The notes beneath the pieces are model-generated. The model saw nothing but the letters and a program-made list of their open reading frames with translations, did no database searches and had not been told where the DNA came from. 64,000 nt of DNA from Congeria kusceri (Eukaryota > Mollusca > Bivalvia > Myida > Dreissenidae): the NCBI GenBank assembly GCA_027627225.1, contig CM051028.1:15595201-15659200 (forward strand), given 5' to 3'. How positions within the stretch are numbered: position 1 is the first letter of the stretch; the number at the start of each line of letters is the position of its first letter. This document shows positions 49,546 through 63,024 of the stretch, in pieces. Both the position numbers and the translations under genes were made by a program.

Positions 49546-49760
49546 AGTTCTCAAGTCCCATAGTGTGCGTGTGAAGGAGACATTCAGACAAAACCATATT
49601 GAATCATTAATAGAATTATTAACATAGTATTTAATATGAACCAGAATTTGTAATGTATAGTTTGCAGTATTTGAAGGGAAGACCTGCAGTATATGAAGAA
49701 AAATGCAGAATCATGAATGGAAGGACATGCTAGTTTTTTCTAAATAAATGATTTAGAATG
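49546..49760 (+). other. Probable RNF216 3' UTR start with poly(A) signal
   Basis: Non-coding sequence follows the TGA at 49543-49545. AATAAA at 49743-49748, about 200 bp downstream, is the nearest candidate polyadenylation signal. Confidence 0.45.
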
Positions 49761-49855
49761 CGGTCCAGCATACCATGACTTGAACGTAAGCCATACTAAA
49801 CTATTTAATTTTATCAACATTCTTGAAGACATCAGGTTCATACAAGATGACGTTA

Positions 49856-50074
49856 GACATCTATGATGCAACAGTGCCCTGAAAAAATAATACACACAAA
49901 TCCAGGAAGATTGGGAATAGTTGGTTGGGATGTATTTCAACTGTATCTGTTAAGACCAACACACTGGACATCTATGATAATGCAACAGTGTCCTGAAAAT
50001 ATAATACACACACATCCAAGAAGATTGGGATTAGTTGGTGTGGGATGTAGCTTTATCTGTATCTGTTAAGACCA
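49856..50074. repeat. 111-bp direct tandem duplication
   Basis: Two diverged copies begin GACATCTATGAT at 49856 and 49967. Each ends with CTGTATCTGTTAAGACCA or a close match. The DNA from here to 50820 contains no recognised gene. Confidence 0.85.
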
Positions 50075-51134
50075 TTTTTGTGACGATGTTTGAAATCAAA
50101 AAGATGAAATTTTGACACATTTATATTTAACCTTTCACACCAAGTGCAACAAATTCACTTTGTAAAACAGTTCATATTATTTTTGGTCTTTCTTCTGAAG
50201 ACCATTAGACAAATTACAAACGTGATACTGTCGCTTGAAAGTCAGAAGGCCTCATCAGCTTATGAGCAAAGTAGGCTGATAACCAGTTCCGGCTTTTAGG
50301 GGCCGTTATTTATCCCTGGAAGACATCAGATAGGTTAATTCCATTTGGTTTCACTTGTTCTTTGATAACAATTCATATATCTTTTATTGTACCATGCATT
50401 GTTCTGATTAGCTTTAATTTTTAGTTCAAATATCATATAGCGCCCAATGAACTATTAGGGTGACTGCAGAGTCAACACTTGACATTCTACAGGTCATCTT
50501 TTCATAAGATCACCATCAAATTTTGTCAGAATCATGTCCTCAGTAAATGTACAGGGCATCAAAGGTCATGTGTCAAGCACTAAATCACTAGGTCTCAAAT
50601 GTTATAAAAACCAAGATCCACATTTGTCATTATTGATAAAAACCTGGCCGAAGGTTGTCCTCCATGAAATCTAGGTCCTGCTAAAATATGGATTATCTTT
50701 GGCCAAAAACTAGGTATCTATGTCAAATAATGTAACAAATTTTGTGTCAGATCAGGTCAAATCTAGGTCCTGGTAAATCTGCTGTAAAAAAACCGGGTCA
50801 CTAGATCAAATAACAATATGTTTTATGCCCCCGAAGGAGGGTATATTAAAATCGAACCGTCTGTCAGTCCGCCCGTCCGTCCCTTAGTCCATCATGCCAA
50901 GGTTACAGATTTTTATGAAGTAAAATATCATTAATACTAACAAAGAACTAATACTAACATTTACTTGAAACTTAAAATATGTCTTTACTATCTATTTTAC
51001 ACAAAACAAAGCAACCCCCATAACTCTGTTTGTTATTGTGACAGATTTATGCCCCTTTTTTAACTTAGAAATGTTGGTTGAATTTTTCATAAGTTTTTCC
51101 AGAGCAGCCATTTTCACTGAAGTAAAAGTTTACA

Positions 51135-53660
51135 TTTTTAGCTCACCTGAGCACAACGTGTTCATGGTGAGCTTTTGTGATCGCCTTTTGTCTGTCGTTC
51201 GTCATTCGTCGTTAGTCTTTCATAGTTCGTCGTCAACATTTACCTGGTGAACACTCTAGAGGCAACATTTATTGGCCAATTTTCATGAAACTTAGTCAGA
51301 ATTTTTGTCCCTATGATATCTTAGCCAAGTTCGAAACTAGGTCATGTGGAGTAAAAAACTAGGTCACTAGGTCAAATTGAAGAAAAAGCTTGTAAACACT
51401 CTAGGTTACATTTTTTTGCCCAATCAACATGAAACTTGCTCAAAACATATGTTCTAATGATATCTTGGCCGAGTTCGAAAATGGTTCCGATCCGTTGAAA
51501 AACATGGCCGCCAGGGGGCGGGGCAGTTTTCCTTATATGGCTATAGAAAAAGCGTGTGAACATCCTAGAAGTCACAATTTTTGCCCAATCAACATAAAAC
51601 TTGCTCAGAACCTTTGTTCTTATGATATTTCAGCCGAGTTCGAAAATGGTTCCGCTCCATTAAAAAACATGGCGGCCAGGGGGCGGGGCAGTTTTCCTTA
51701 TATGGCTATAGAAAAAGCTTGTGAACACTCTAGAAGTCACATTTTTCGCCTAATCAACATTAAACTTGCTCAGAACAATTGTTCTTATAATATTTCGGGT
51801 GAGTTCGAAAATGGTCCCGGTCCATTGAAAAACATGGCCGCCACGGGACGTGGGTCAGTTTTTCTTATATGGGTATAGGAAAAGCTTGTGAACATTATAG
51901 AAATCACATTTTTTTGCCAATCAACATGAAACTTGCTCAGCTATAGGAAAAGCTTGTGAACACTCTAAAAGTCACATTTTTTGCCCAATCTTCATGAAAC
52001 TTGGACAGAACATTAGTCCCAATGATATCTCGACCGAGTTCGAATCTGGGTCATGTGGGTTCAAAAACTAGGTCACTAGGTCAAATTGAAGAAAAAGCTT
52101 GTTAACACTCTAGAAGTCACATTTTTTGCCCAATCTTCATAAAACTTGTTCAGAACATTTGTCCCAATGATATCTCGGCTGAGTTTGGTTCTGGGACATG
52201 TGGGGTCAAAAACTAGGTAACTAGGTCAAATTGAAGAAAAAGCTTGTTTACACCCTAGAAGTCACATTTTTTGCCCAATCTTCATGAAACATGGTCAGAA
52301 CATTTGTCTTAATAATATCTCGGCCGATTTCAGATCTGAATCATGTGGGTTGAAAAACTAGGTCACTAAGTGGAATTGAAGAAAAAGCTTGTTAACACTG
52401 TAGAAGTCACATTTTTGCCCAATCTTCATGAAACTTGGTCAGAACATGTGTCCCAATGGTATCTCGGCCGAGTTCGAATCTGGGTCATGTGGGGTCAAAA
52501 ACTAGGTCACAAGGTTCGTTGAAAAACATGGCCGCCAAGGGGGGGGGGGCAGTTTTCCTTATATGGCTATAGGAAAAGCTTGTCAACACTACAACTCATC
52601 TTTTTTGCCCAATCAACATGAAACTTGGTCAGAACCTTAGTTCTGATGATATCTCGGCCAGGTTAAAAAATGGTTCCGGTTCGGTGAAAAACATATCTGC
52701 CAGGGTGGTGGTGGCAATTTTCCTAATATGGCTATTGGAAAACTTGTGAACACTCTAGAAGTCACATTTTGTGCCCAATCTTCATGAAACTTAGTCAGAA
52801 CATTTGTCCCAATGATATCTCAACCGAGTTCGAATCTGGGTCATGTGGGGTCAAAAACTAGGTCACTAGGTCAAATTGAAGAAAAAAGGTTGTTAACACA
52901 CTAGAAGTCACATTTTTTGCGCAATCTTCATGAAAATTGGTTCGAACATTTGTGCCAATGATATCTCGGCCGAGTTCGAATCTGGGTCATGATGGGGAAA
53001 AAACTAGGTCACTAGGTCAAACTGAAGAAAAAACTTGTTAACACTAGAAGTGACATTTTTTGCCCAATTTACATGAAACTTGGTCCGAACATTTGTCCCA
53101 ATGATATCTCGGCCGAGTTCGAATCTGGGTCATGATGGGGGAAAAACTAGGTCACTAGGTCAAATTGAAGAAAAAGCTTGTTAACACTAGAAGTCACATT
53201 TTTTTGCGGCCAATTATGATAACTTTATAAAATTTCCATATAAGCTGTTTGGATAGGTTCAAGTTTTTCGGTAAGCTAGTTTCTAAAGAATGCCTTGAGG
53301 GAAACTTATTCCCTATAGTAAAATAAACCCATAGTCCAATTTTGATCAGTCTAGTTTGAAATGTGTCAAAATTATGGCCTTTTTACACTTAGAAATTTAA
53401 CATTCCTGTGGATGGGGTGATGGCGTCAACTTTTGATTTCCACTCTCTAACTTGAGAATGAATTTTCATACATAGATACCCTAAAGCAACACTTTACTTG
53501 GGATTGGATTTTTTGTCAAGGTCAAGGTAACTGTTACTAAAAATATAAAAAAAGTTTCTGATCAATTACTCGAAAACAAACAGTTTGTTTTGGACAAAAT
53601 GCCAGTAACTCTGACAAGTATAAGAAAAGTTGAGCGCGCTGTCCTCCGACAGCTCTTGTT
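51135..53660. mobile_element. HINE-like element D1 with about 140-bp array
   Basis: It starts TTTTTAGCTCACCTGAGCAC and contains about 13 copies of a repeat of about 140 bp (CTAGAAGTCACATTTTTTGC, GAACATTTGTCCCAATGATA, AACTAGGTCACTAGGTCAAA). It ends GAGCGCGCTGTCCTCCGACA, then GCTCTTGTT. The 5' end is of the element A type but the 3' end is of the element C type, so the termini do not pair. Confidence 0.7.
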
Positions 53661-54881
53661 TTTTATCACATCACGCTACTGAAGCAGGCGAACCATGTAG
53701 GACCATCTTGGCTTTGTTTTGTTTTTAGTTAATATTACAATTTTCAATCTCTATTGTTATATGGACGTATTAGAAATTGTATGAAAATTAGAATTCTGTC
53801 CTGTACTTTTCACTGAAGAATTGTCAAAAAGGAGATCATTTTCAATAAATAACATTTTATAGAAAATTTGATTACTGTAGTGCCGTTTTATTGGTTGTAC
53901 TATGCTAGCTTAAAATAAACAAATAATAGATTTACAACACATGTAGGTGATAAATTGTTCATCTGTTTCGATGTCTGAAGAATTTCCACTTTTCAAATAT
54001 ATATATTATAACTTAAAGTTTTAAACAATGACCTCTGTTTGTTGAATGTTGTGATACTAAAATATTCTTTAACAACTTTTGATATTGGTATTTGATGTTT
54101 ATTTTATTATTAGTATTTGATTATTAGTTATGAAGATGTTGATGTATTGTTTATTGATGTATAGTGCGAATGGTTAGTTGTGATTTTCCTCTGTGATAGT
54201 TCAACACATATACATTATTTTTTTCTGTGATAGCAAAAAAGTTGCAAAAACAAAATAAATACTTAAACAGTTTACAACTAATTAGTTTTTTCTTTACATA
54301 CATGATTAAAAACACGTTGCTGTGTCAGCTATTACAATGTACTATGGGTGACCTCTTACGTGTAAACAGTATGTTTCATATCCATGATGTAAACAATAAC
54401 CCCAAATGTAATGTTCTACAAAAATTACGCCATGTGCGTCACGGAGATTACTTTTACCTCGGATGAACAAACGAAACAAATATACTGTGTTGGTGTGTAT
54501 TCACGAGTTCTTACATTTTATCATGCAAAATAGATAACACAATTGACGTTGACGATGAACCTAACTCTATCACAGTTTTAAATGTCAGAGCGAGTTTAAA
54601 ATTAAGACTTAAGTTTGCTTATTTGGTGGAAATTTAGATGAAAGGATATTTCCAACAAATGCACAACTTGCGCGCAATTATATCTAGACGCAACGTTGAT
54701 GACTTCAGAATACGTTTTTACATGTTTTCTCCACTAAGGGATTCACTTGATCTTTACAAAGTTGTAGAAATCCGTACTTTAGTATAGTTTGCTCTTCAGG
54801 CCCTGTCTGAAATGTTTTTATACGCCATTTTGAAAAACGGGACGTATCGGAACGCCCCAGGCTCGTCGGAAAATCTTTGTC

Positions 54882-55616
54882 CAGCATAGATTAATTTTCA
54901 AATAACTTGGCAGGAGTGACAAGCATGATGAGACGGAGTGTCGCGCGCAAGAACCAGATCCCTAGGTCTCAGGTCAAGGTCACAATTCAAGGTCAAATGT
55001 CAAATTTAAGAAATAAATCCGTAACACTTTGACCGGAGCATAACATTATACAGCATGAATGGATTTTCAAATAAATTGGCAGAAGTGACAAGCATGGGGA
55101 GACGGAGTGTCGCGCGCAAGAACCAGTTCTCTAGGTCCAAGGTCAAGGTCACATTTCAAGGTAAAATGTCAATTTTAAGAAATCAATCCTAAGCACTTTG
55201 TCAGGTGCATATCTTTGTCCAGCATGGATGTATTTTCAAATTACTTGGCAGAAGTGACAAGCATGGTGAGACGGAGTGTCGCGCACAAGAACCACGTCCC
55301 TAGGTCCATGGTCAAGGTCACTATTCAAAGTCAAAGGTCAAATTTAAGAAATCAATCCTTAATACTGTCCGGAGCATATCTATGTCCAGCATGGATGGAT
55401 TTTCAAAAAAACTTGGCAGAGGTAACAAGCATGGTGAGTCGGAGTGTCGCGCAGTTGAATCAGGTCCCTAGGTTCAAGGTCAAGGTCATAATTTAAGGTC
55501 AAACGTCAAATTTAAGAATTAAATCCTGAACATTTTGTCCGGAGCATATCTTTGTCCAGCATGGATGAATTTTCAAATAACCTGGCAGCGCGGGCAAGAA
55601 CCAGGTCCCTAGGTCC
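54882..55616. repeat. 168-bp tandem array, about 4.5 copies (copy 1)
   Basis: Direct repeats contain CCAGCATGGATGGATTTTCA, GTGACAAGCATGGTGAGACG and GGTCAAGGTCAC. The array is cut at the duplication junction and then appears again, complete and continuing, at 59554-60305. Confidence 0.85.
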
Positions 55617-58600
55617 AAGAACTAATACTAACATTTACTTGAAACTTAAAATATGTCTTTACTATCTATTTTACACAAAACAAAGCAACCCCCATAACTC
55701 TGTTTGTTATTGTGACAGATTTATGCCCCTTTTTTAACTTAGAAATGTTGGTTGAATTTTTCATAAGTTTTTCCAGAGCAGCCATTTTGACTGAAGTAAA
55801 AGTTTACATTTTTAGCTCACCTGAGCACAACGTGTTCATGGTGAGCTTTTGTGATCGCCTTTTGTCTGTCGTTCGTCATTCGTCGTTAGTCTTTCATAGT
55901 TCGTCGTCAACATTTACCTGGTGAACACTCTAGAGGCAACATTTATTGGCCAATTTTCATGAAACTTAGTCAGAATTTTTGTCCCTATGATATCTTAGCC
56001 AAGTTCGAAACTAGGTCATGTGGAGTAAAAAACTAGGTCACTAGGTCAAATTGAAGAAAAAGCTTGTAAACACTCTAGGTTACATTTTTTTGCCCAATCA
56101 ACATGAAACTTGCTCAAAACATATGTTCTAATGATATCTTGGCCGAGTTCGAAAATGGTTCCGATCCGTTGAAAAACATGGCCGCCAGGGGGCGGGGCAG
56201 TTTTCCTTATATGGCTATAGAAAAAGCGTGTGAACATCCTAGAAGTCACAATTTTTGCCCAATCAACATAAAACTTGCTCAGAACCTTTGTTCTTATGAT
56301 ATTTCAGCCGAGTTCGAAAATGGTTCCGCTCCATTAAAAAACATGGCGGCCAGGGGGCGGGGCAGTTTTCCTTATATGGCTATAGAAAAAGCTTGTGAAC
56401 ACTCTAGAAGTCACATTTTTCGCCTAATCAACATTAAACTTGCTCAGAACAATTGTTCTTATAATATTTCGGGTGAGTTCGAAAATGGTCCCGGTCCATT
56501 GAAAAACATGGCCGCCACGGGACGTGGGTCAGTTTTTCTTATATGGGTATAGGAAAAGCTTGTGAACATTATAGAAATCACATTTTTTTGCCAATCAACA
56601 TGAAACTTGCTCAGCTATAGGAAAAGCTTGTGAACACTCTAAAAGTCACATTTTTTGCCCAATCTTCATGAAACTTGGGCAGAACATTAGTCCCAATGAT
56701 ATCTCGACCGTGTTCGAATCTGGGTCATGTGGGTTCAAAAACTAGGTCACTAGGTCAAATTGAAGAAAAAGCTTGTTAACACTCTAGAAGTCACATTTTT
56801 TGCCCAATCTTCATAAAACTTGTTCAGAACATTTGTCCCAATGATATCTCGGCTGAGTTTGGTTCTGGGACATGTGGGGTCAAAAACTAGGTAACTAGGT
56901 CAAATTGAAGAAAAAGCTTGTTTACACCCTAGAAGTCACATTTTTTGCCCAATCTTCATAAAACATGGTCAGAACATTTGTCTTAATAATATCTCGGCCG
57001 ATTTCAGATCTGAATCATGTGGGTTGAAAAACTAGGTCACTATGTGGAATTGAAGAAAAAGCTTGTTAACACTGTAGAAGTCACATTTTTGCCCAATCTT
57101 CATGAAACTTGGTCAGAACATGTGTCCCAATGGTATCTCGGCCGAGTTCGAATCTGGGTCATGTGGGGTCAAAAACTAGGTCACAAGGTTCGTTGAAAAA
57201 CATGGCCGCCAAGGGGGGGCAGTTTTCCTTATATGGCTATAGGAAAAGCTTGTCAACACTACAACTCATCTTTTTTGCCCAATCAACATGAAACTTGGTC
57301 AGAACCTTAGTTCTGATGATATCTCGGCCAGGTTAAAAAATGGTTCCGGTTCGGTGAAAAACATATCTGCCAGGGTGGTGGTGGCAATTTTCCTAATATG
57401 GCTATTGGAAAACTTGTGAACACTCTAGAAGTCACATTTTGTGCCCAATCTTCATGAAACTTAGTCAGAACATTTGTCCCAATGATATCTCAACCGAGTT
57501 CGAATCTGGGTCATGTGGGGTCAAAAACTAGGTCACTAGGTCAAATTGAAGAAAAAAGGTTGTTAACACACTAGAAGTCACATTTTTTGCGCAATCTTCA
57601 TGAAAATTGGTTCGAACATTTGTCCCAATGATATCTCGGCCGAGTTCGAATCTGGGTCATGATGGGGAAAAAACTAGGTCACTAGGTCAAACTGAAGAAA
57701 AAACTTGTTAACACTCTAGAAGTCACATTTTTTGCCCAATTTACATGAAACTTGGTCCGAACATTTGTCCCAATGATATCTCGGCCGAGTTCGAATCTGG
57801 GTCATGATGGGGGAAAAACTAGGTCACTAGGTCAAATTGAAGAAAAAGCTTGTTAACACTAGAAGTCACATTTTTTTGCGGCCAATTATGATAACTTTAT
57901 AAAATTTCCATATAAGCTGTTTGGATAGTTTCAAGTTTTTCGGTAAGCTAGTTTCTAAAGAATGCCTTGAGGGAAACCTATTCCCTATAGTAAAATAAAC
58001 CCATAGTCCAATTTTGATCAGTCTAGTTTGAAATGTGTCAAAATTATGGCCTTTTTACACTTAGAAATTTAACATTCCTGTGGATGGGGTGATGGCGTCA
58101 ACTTTTGATTTCCACTCTCTAACTTGAGAATGAATTTTCATACATAGATACCCTAAAGCAACACTTTACTTGGGATTGGATTTTTTGTCAAGGTCAAGGT
58201 AACTGTTACTAAAAATATAAAAAAAGTTTCTGATCAATTACTCGAAAACAAACAGTTTGTTTTAGACAAAATGCCAGTAACTCTGACAAGTATAAGAAAA
58301 GTTGAGCGCGCTGTCCTCCGACAGCTCTTGTTTTTTATCACATCACGCTACTGAAGCAGGCGAACCATGTAGGACCATCTTGGCTTTGTTTTGTTTTTAG
58401 TTAATATTACAATTTTCAATCTCTATTGTTATATGGACGTATTAGAAATTGTATGAAAATTAGAATTCTGTCCTGTACTTTTCACTGAAGAATTGTCAAA
58501 AAGGAGATCATTTTCAATAAATAACATTTTATAGAAAATTTGATTACTGTAGTGCCGTTTTATTGGTTGTACTATGCTAGCTTAAAATAAACAAATAATA

Positions 58601-60288
58601 GATTTACAACACATGTAGGTGATAAATTGTTCATCTGTTTCGATGTCTGAAGAATTTCCACTTTTCAAATATATATATTATAACTTAAAGTTTTAAACAA
58701 TGACCTCTGTTTGTTGAATGTTGTGATACTAAAATATTCTTTAACAACTTTTGATATTTGTATTTGATGTTTATTTTATTATTAGTATTTGATTATTAGT
58801 TATGAAGATGTTGATGTATTGTTTATTGATGTATAGTGCGAATGGTTAGTTGTGATTTTCCTCTGTGATAGTTCAACACATATACATTATTTTTTTCTGT
58901 GATAGCAAAAAAGTTGCAACAACAAAATAAATACTTAAACAGTTTACAATTAATTAGCTTTTTCTTTACATACATGATTAAAAACACGTTGCTGTGTGAG
59001 CTATTACAATGTACTATGGGTGACCTCTTACGTGTAAACAGAATGTTTCATAACCATGATGTAAACAATTACCCCAAATGTAATGTTCTACAAAAATTAC
59101 GCCATGTGCGTCACGGAGATTACTTTTACCTCGGATGAACAAACGAAACAAATATACTGTGTTGGTGTGTATTCACGAGTTCTTACATTTTATCATGCAA
59201 AATAGATAACACAATTGACGTTGACGATGAACCTAACTCTATCACAGTTTTAAATGTCAGAGCGAGTTTAAAATTAAGACTTAAGTTTGCTTATTTGGTG
59301 GAAATTTAGATGAAAGGATATTTCCAACAAATGCACAACTTGCGCGCAATTATATCTAGACGCAACGTTGATGACTTCAGAATACGTTTTTACATGTTTT
59401 CTCCACTAAGGGATTCACTTGATCTTTACAAAGTTGTAGAAATCCGTACTTTAGTATAGTTTGCTCTTTAGGCCCTGTCTGAAATGTTTTTATACGCCAT
59501 TTTGAAAAACGGGACGTATCGGAACGCCCCAGGCTCGTCGGAAAATCTTTGTCCAGCATAGATTAATTTTCAAATAACTTGGCAGGAGTGACAAGCATGA
59601 TGAGACGGAGTGTCGCGCGCAAGAACCAGATCCCTAGGTCTCAGGTCAAGGTCACAATTCAAGGTCAAATGTCAAATTTAAGAAATAAATCCGTAACACT
59701 TTGACCGGAGCATAACATTATACAGCATGAATGGATTTTCAAATAAATTGGCAGAAGTGACAAGCATGGGGAGACGGAGTGTCGCGCGCAAGAACCAGTT
59801 CTCTAGGTCCAAGGTCAAGGTCACATTTCAAGGTAAAAGGTCAATTTTAAGAAATCAATCCTAAGCACTTTGTCAGGTGCATATCTTTGTCCAGCATGGA
59901 TGTATTTTCAAATTACTTGGCAGAAGTGACAAGCATGGTGAGACGGAGTGTCGCGCACAAGAACCACGTCTCTAGGTCCATGGTCAAGGTCACTATTCAA
60001 AGTCAAAGGTCAAATTTAAGAAATCAATCCTTAATACTGTCCGGAGCATATCTATGTCCAGCATGGATGGATTTTCAAAAAAACTTGGCAGAGGTAACAA
60101 GCATGGTGAGTCGGAGTGTCGCGCAGTTGAATCAGGTCCCTAGGTTCAAGGTCAAGGTCATAATTTAAGGTCAAACGTCAAATTTAAGAATTAAATCCTG
60201 AACATTTTGTCCGGAGCATATCTTTGTCCAGCATGGATGAATTTTCAAATAACCTGGCAGCGCGGGCAAGAACCAGGTCCCTAGGTCC
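55617..60288. repeat. 4.67-kb tandem duplication, copy 2
   Basis: Second copy of the block at 50944-55616, with only scattered single-base differences seen by eye. At its right end the repeat array continues into sequence not present in copy 1 (GTTTAAGGTCACAATCC). This shows where the ancestral locus continued. Confidence 0.95.
55809..58332. mobile_element. HINE-like element D2 (duplicate of D1)
   Basis: Duplicate of the element at 51135-53660 carried within the 4.67-kb block, with the same mismatched 5' and 3' termini. Confidence 0.7.
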
Positions 60289-60305
60289 AAGTTTAAGGTC
60301 ACAAT
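59554..60305. repeat. 168-bp tandem array (copy 2)
   Basis: Second copy of the array at 54882-55616. Here it continues to the right into sequence ending near 60863. Confidence 0.85.
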
Positions 60306-60863
60306 CCAAGGTAAAAGGTCATGCGTATAGGTTGGGTGCGGTCGAGGTTAAGGTCACTGTTACTAAAAAAATAAAAACGGTTTCCGTTCAATAGCTTGAG
60401 AACCTTGATATATTTTAATGAAGCTTCATACATAGATATCTTATAGCTAGACCTCGCTTTGAATTTCGAATGGGGGTCAAGGTCACCGTTACTAAAAATA
60501 GACAAACAGTTTTCGCTCAATAGCTTGAGAAGACATTGAGATATTTTAATAAAAATTCATATCTAGACCTCGCTTGGGATTGCAAATGGGTTGGGTGGGG
60601 TCACTTGTTCGAAAAATTTGGTTTTCGGGGAATTTCCATGTTTTTTGTTTATTTTGTCATATTGATTGTAGATTTAAGAATATATATGGAATAGTTTTGA
60701 TACCTCAACTCACTTCACAGAGAGAGGCTTTGGATATGAATTAGATGCACAAATACCTGTACTCTACCTTGTTTCGTTTAGAATTGTTTCTCTTTAGTCG
60801 TTGAATCTTTACCACAAAAAGCTTATTTGACGGGCGTATCTTTGTGACAATGGCACTCTTGTT

Positions 60864-62749
60864 TTTATTTAAAAGTAACCGTTTCCAGACTTGTTATCTT
60901 TTAGCAATTCTGAAGGATTGGTTACAGAACAACAACGTTTTCCATTTTTTTAACTTGAATGTCTGTTATTAAACTGATATATACACTATGGCAGGAACAT
61001 ATGCACATAGAATTACAAATGGGACTATCTGAGCAATGATCACGCACATAAATAAAAACAACAAATCAACCTCCAATAAATATGTTTGAGATTTAAGTCA
61101 TTCTATTGAAACTTCGAATATGGATACCATCGATGGTAGTTTGGACCGAAGGGAGGAGTTTTTTCACGTTAGAGATGACTGGAATGTAAGTCTGTAATTG
61201 AGAATGACGTTAGGTCATTTGATAAACTGACATAAATGACAGTATTTTTCCGTTAACAGCACAATAATTAAGGTTAGTCATCACAATTGAATTGTTATTC
61301 GTGAGTCATCACTATTGAATTCTTGTGTGAAACTGAAACTGTGTGTATTGATATCAAACGGTGGTTTTGTAAGCAATTCAGAGTTCGTGCAATGGATATA
61401 TTTCTTCCTTAAAATCTGTAAAGTCAATGGTTGTAATTGAAGCGGTACATCTTAGAAGTCTATGAACTCTATTTGCTAATTATTATGGAATTGAATACTA
61501 TAACAATTCTACAGCCGTATGCTTGTTTGATTGAATAAATCGCTATGCATCTTTGGTCACCTTATCTTGAAAAAAAAATCAACACGGAATTTTGTAAGAA
61601 TCGGGTCAGGAGTATTATTTCAGTTTATGCCCTTTTAAAGAACTTTTCCCATACAATATGGATTTGATTATAGAAATTATAATACTTCCGTCTAAAAATC
61701 AAACTAAAGAACCTTTCAGCATTCTGAGGCAATTTACATGAAGTCAGCAAGTGCATTAATCGTATTATTCCACTGACAATAATTAATTATAAAATATTTC
61801 CTTATTAAATGGTTAATATTTCTATGACTATAAATGAGTGTGCACTAACATTTTACACGAGAAGACGATTCAGTATAGAATTACGATATCATACCAAATA
61901 AGGGCGACTCGTCTAATTATTGTGTCAATATAATAATAATGATATTCAAATGTTTAAACTTCGAGCTATCAAAATCGTGAGTTGAAAATAAATGAAAGAA
62001 TGTATTATACTTGGAGCTCAAGCTCCAATTACGTTCACAACTTTTCAATATGCAAAGAGATAACACTCGGGCAACGCAGGCAACGCCAAAAAGCTCATGG
62101 TCTCATTGTCACCAATAATACGGAATTCTTTACAAATACTGGAGCCAAGCCAAAATAAATAATTGTTTATTGTCACATTTCCAACCTTCCCATAAACTTG
62201 CATGGAAATCCTTCATAAAGTTTTGAGATAAGTACCTAACTAACAACACTAATCATACCAACGTCGGTTAAACAAACTTCTTGACACGGTTTACAAAAGT
62301 CAATGGCTCTGATTTGAACGTACATAATGCTATGTTTTGTTTAATGAAATTACGAGGTTTAGAAAACCCTAACCGCGATCTTTGTTCACAAGGATTGTAA
62401 TTCTTTCAAAAATAGATACGTCAATTTAATATGCTCCATCGGCTTAATTGTTTCACCCTCTGCGGACGTTAACCTGTTAATTTACCTACGTAATGATATC
62501 GTTTGCCTGAAATAGTTCGCATAAAAACCTTTATGTTCCGCATTAAACCGCATTAAACTGCAAAGATCAAAATATAAAGGCGAGAGTTTAAACATTCTAA
62601 AGTGAGACAACCCTTGCACGTGTGTACCTGTGAAAGACCAAAGAGCTCATACGGTTTTATATGAGATTACTTCGATGTGAAAAAAACAACAACTGAATAA
62701 TGGTGCTGCATCATGTCTCCTTACCAATCATGGACTCTACTAAACATAG
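60864..62749. other. Gene-poor AT-rich stretch
   Basis: I see no gene, RNA or clear transposon. Confidence 0.4.
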
Positions 62750-62860
62750 ACTTACAAGTTTATGTCACAGGAAATCTAGTCGTCTTCTAGACAATGGATG
62801 TTTTTCTTCCACAATTATGTCCTCAATAAAACAATCATAAACTAAACTGAAAGTGACAGT
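62750..62860 (+). promoter_or_regulatory. Block resembling the Ig receptor 5' flank
   Basis: The block matches 14725-14868 in order: GGAAATC, AGTC, TCTAGACAAT, TTTTTC, CCAC, TTATGT, AATAAAA, then CTGAAAGT and ACAGTG. The shared order with small gaps argues for common descent. In the first locus this block lies about 70 bp before the receptor start codon. Confidence 0.55.
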
Positions 62861-63024
62861 GATATTTACTGTCAAGATATATTATTATATGGAACGCCAT
62901 TACTGTCTTATGTTGGCTTGATAAAAACTGTCATCATATTTATTTCTAGCTTATAATGTCAAACAACTATGTTATTATGTAATTGAGATGTCAAAAGTGA
63001 TCTGAACTATAATGTCATGTGCAC

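Larger units (their letters stand above)
50944..55616. repeat. 4.67-kb tandem duplication, copy 1
   Basis: This block and 55617-60288 are nearly identical in sequence and order. The offset is 4674 bp on the left. It falls to 4672 bp after a G-run of 11 in copy 1 against 7 in copy 2 (about 52540 and 57211) and a CT gain (AACACTAGAAG against AACACTCTAGAAG). The junction near 55612-55620 (GGTCCAAGAACTAAT) shares only AAG between the two breakpoints, suggesting a microhomology-mediated event. Confidence 0.95.
50821..60863. mobile_element. Composite repeat locus between TATGCCCCCGAAG start and TCTTGTTT end
   Basis: The left edge (TTTTATGCCCCCGAAGGAGG) and CCGTCCGTC leader match the type of element E. 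The right edge (GTGACAATGGCAC hairpin, then TCTTGTTT) ends at about 60863. Inside are the nested elements D1 and D2, two arrays of about 168-bp repeats with GACGGAGTGTCGCGCGCAAG, and a 4.67-kb tandem duplication. No plausible protein-coding gene is present; the long open frames are repeat monomers read through. Confidence 0.6.

Noticed and set aside
51429..51878. A 149-residue open frame, repeated at 56103-56552
   Set aside because: It is a read-through of three successive tandem repeat monomers (each with ENGS and LKNMAARGRGSF), with no independent protein features.
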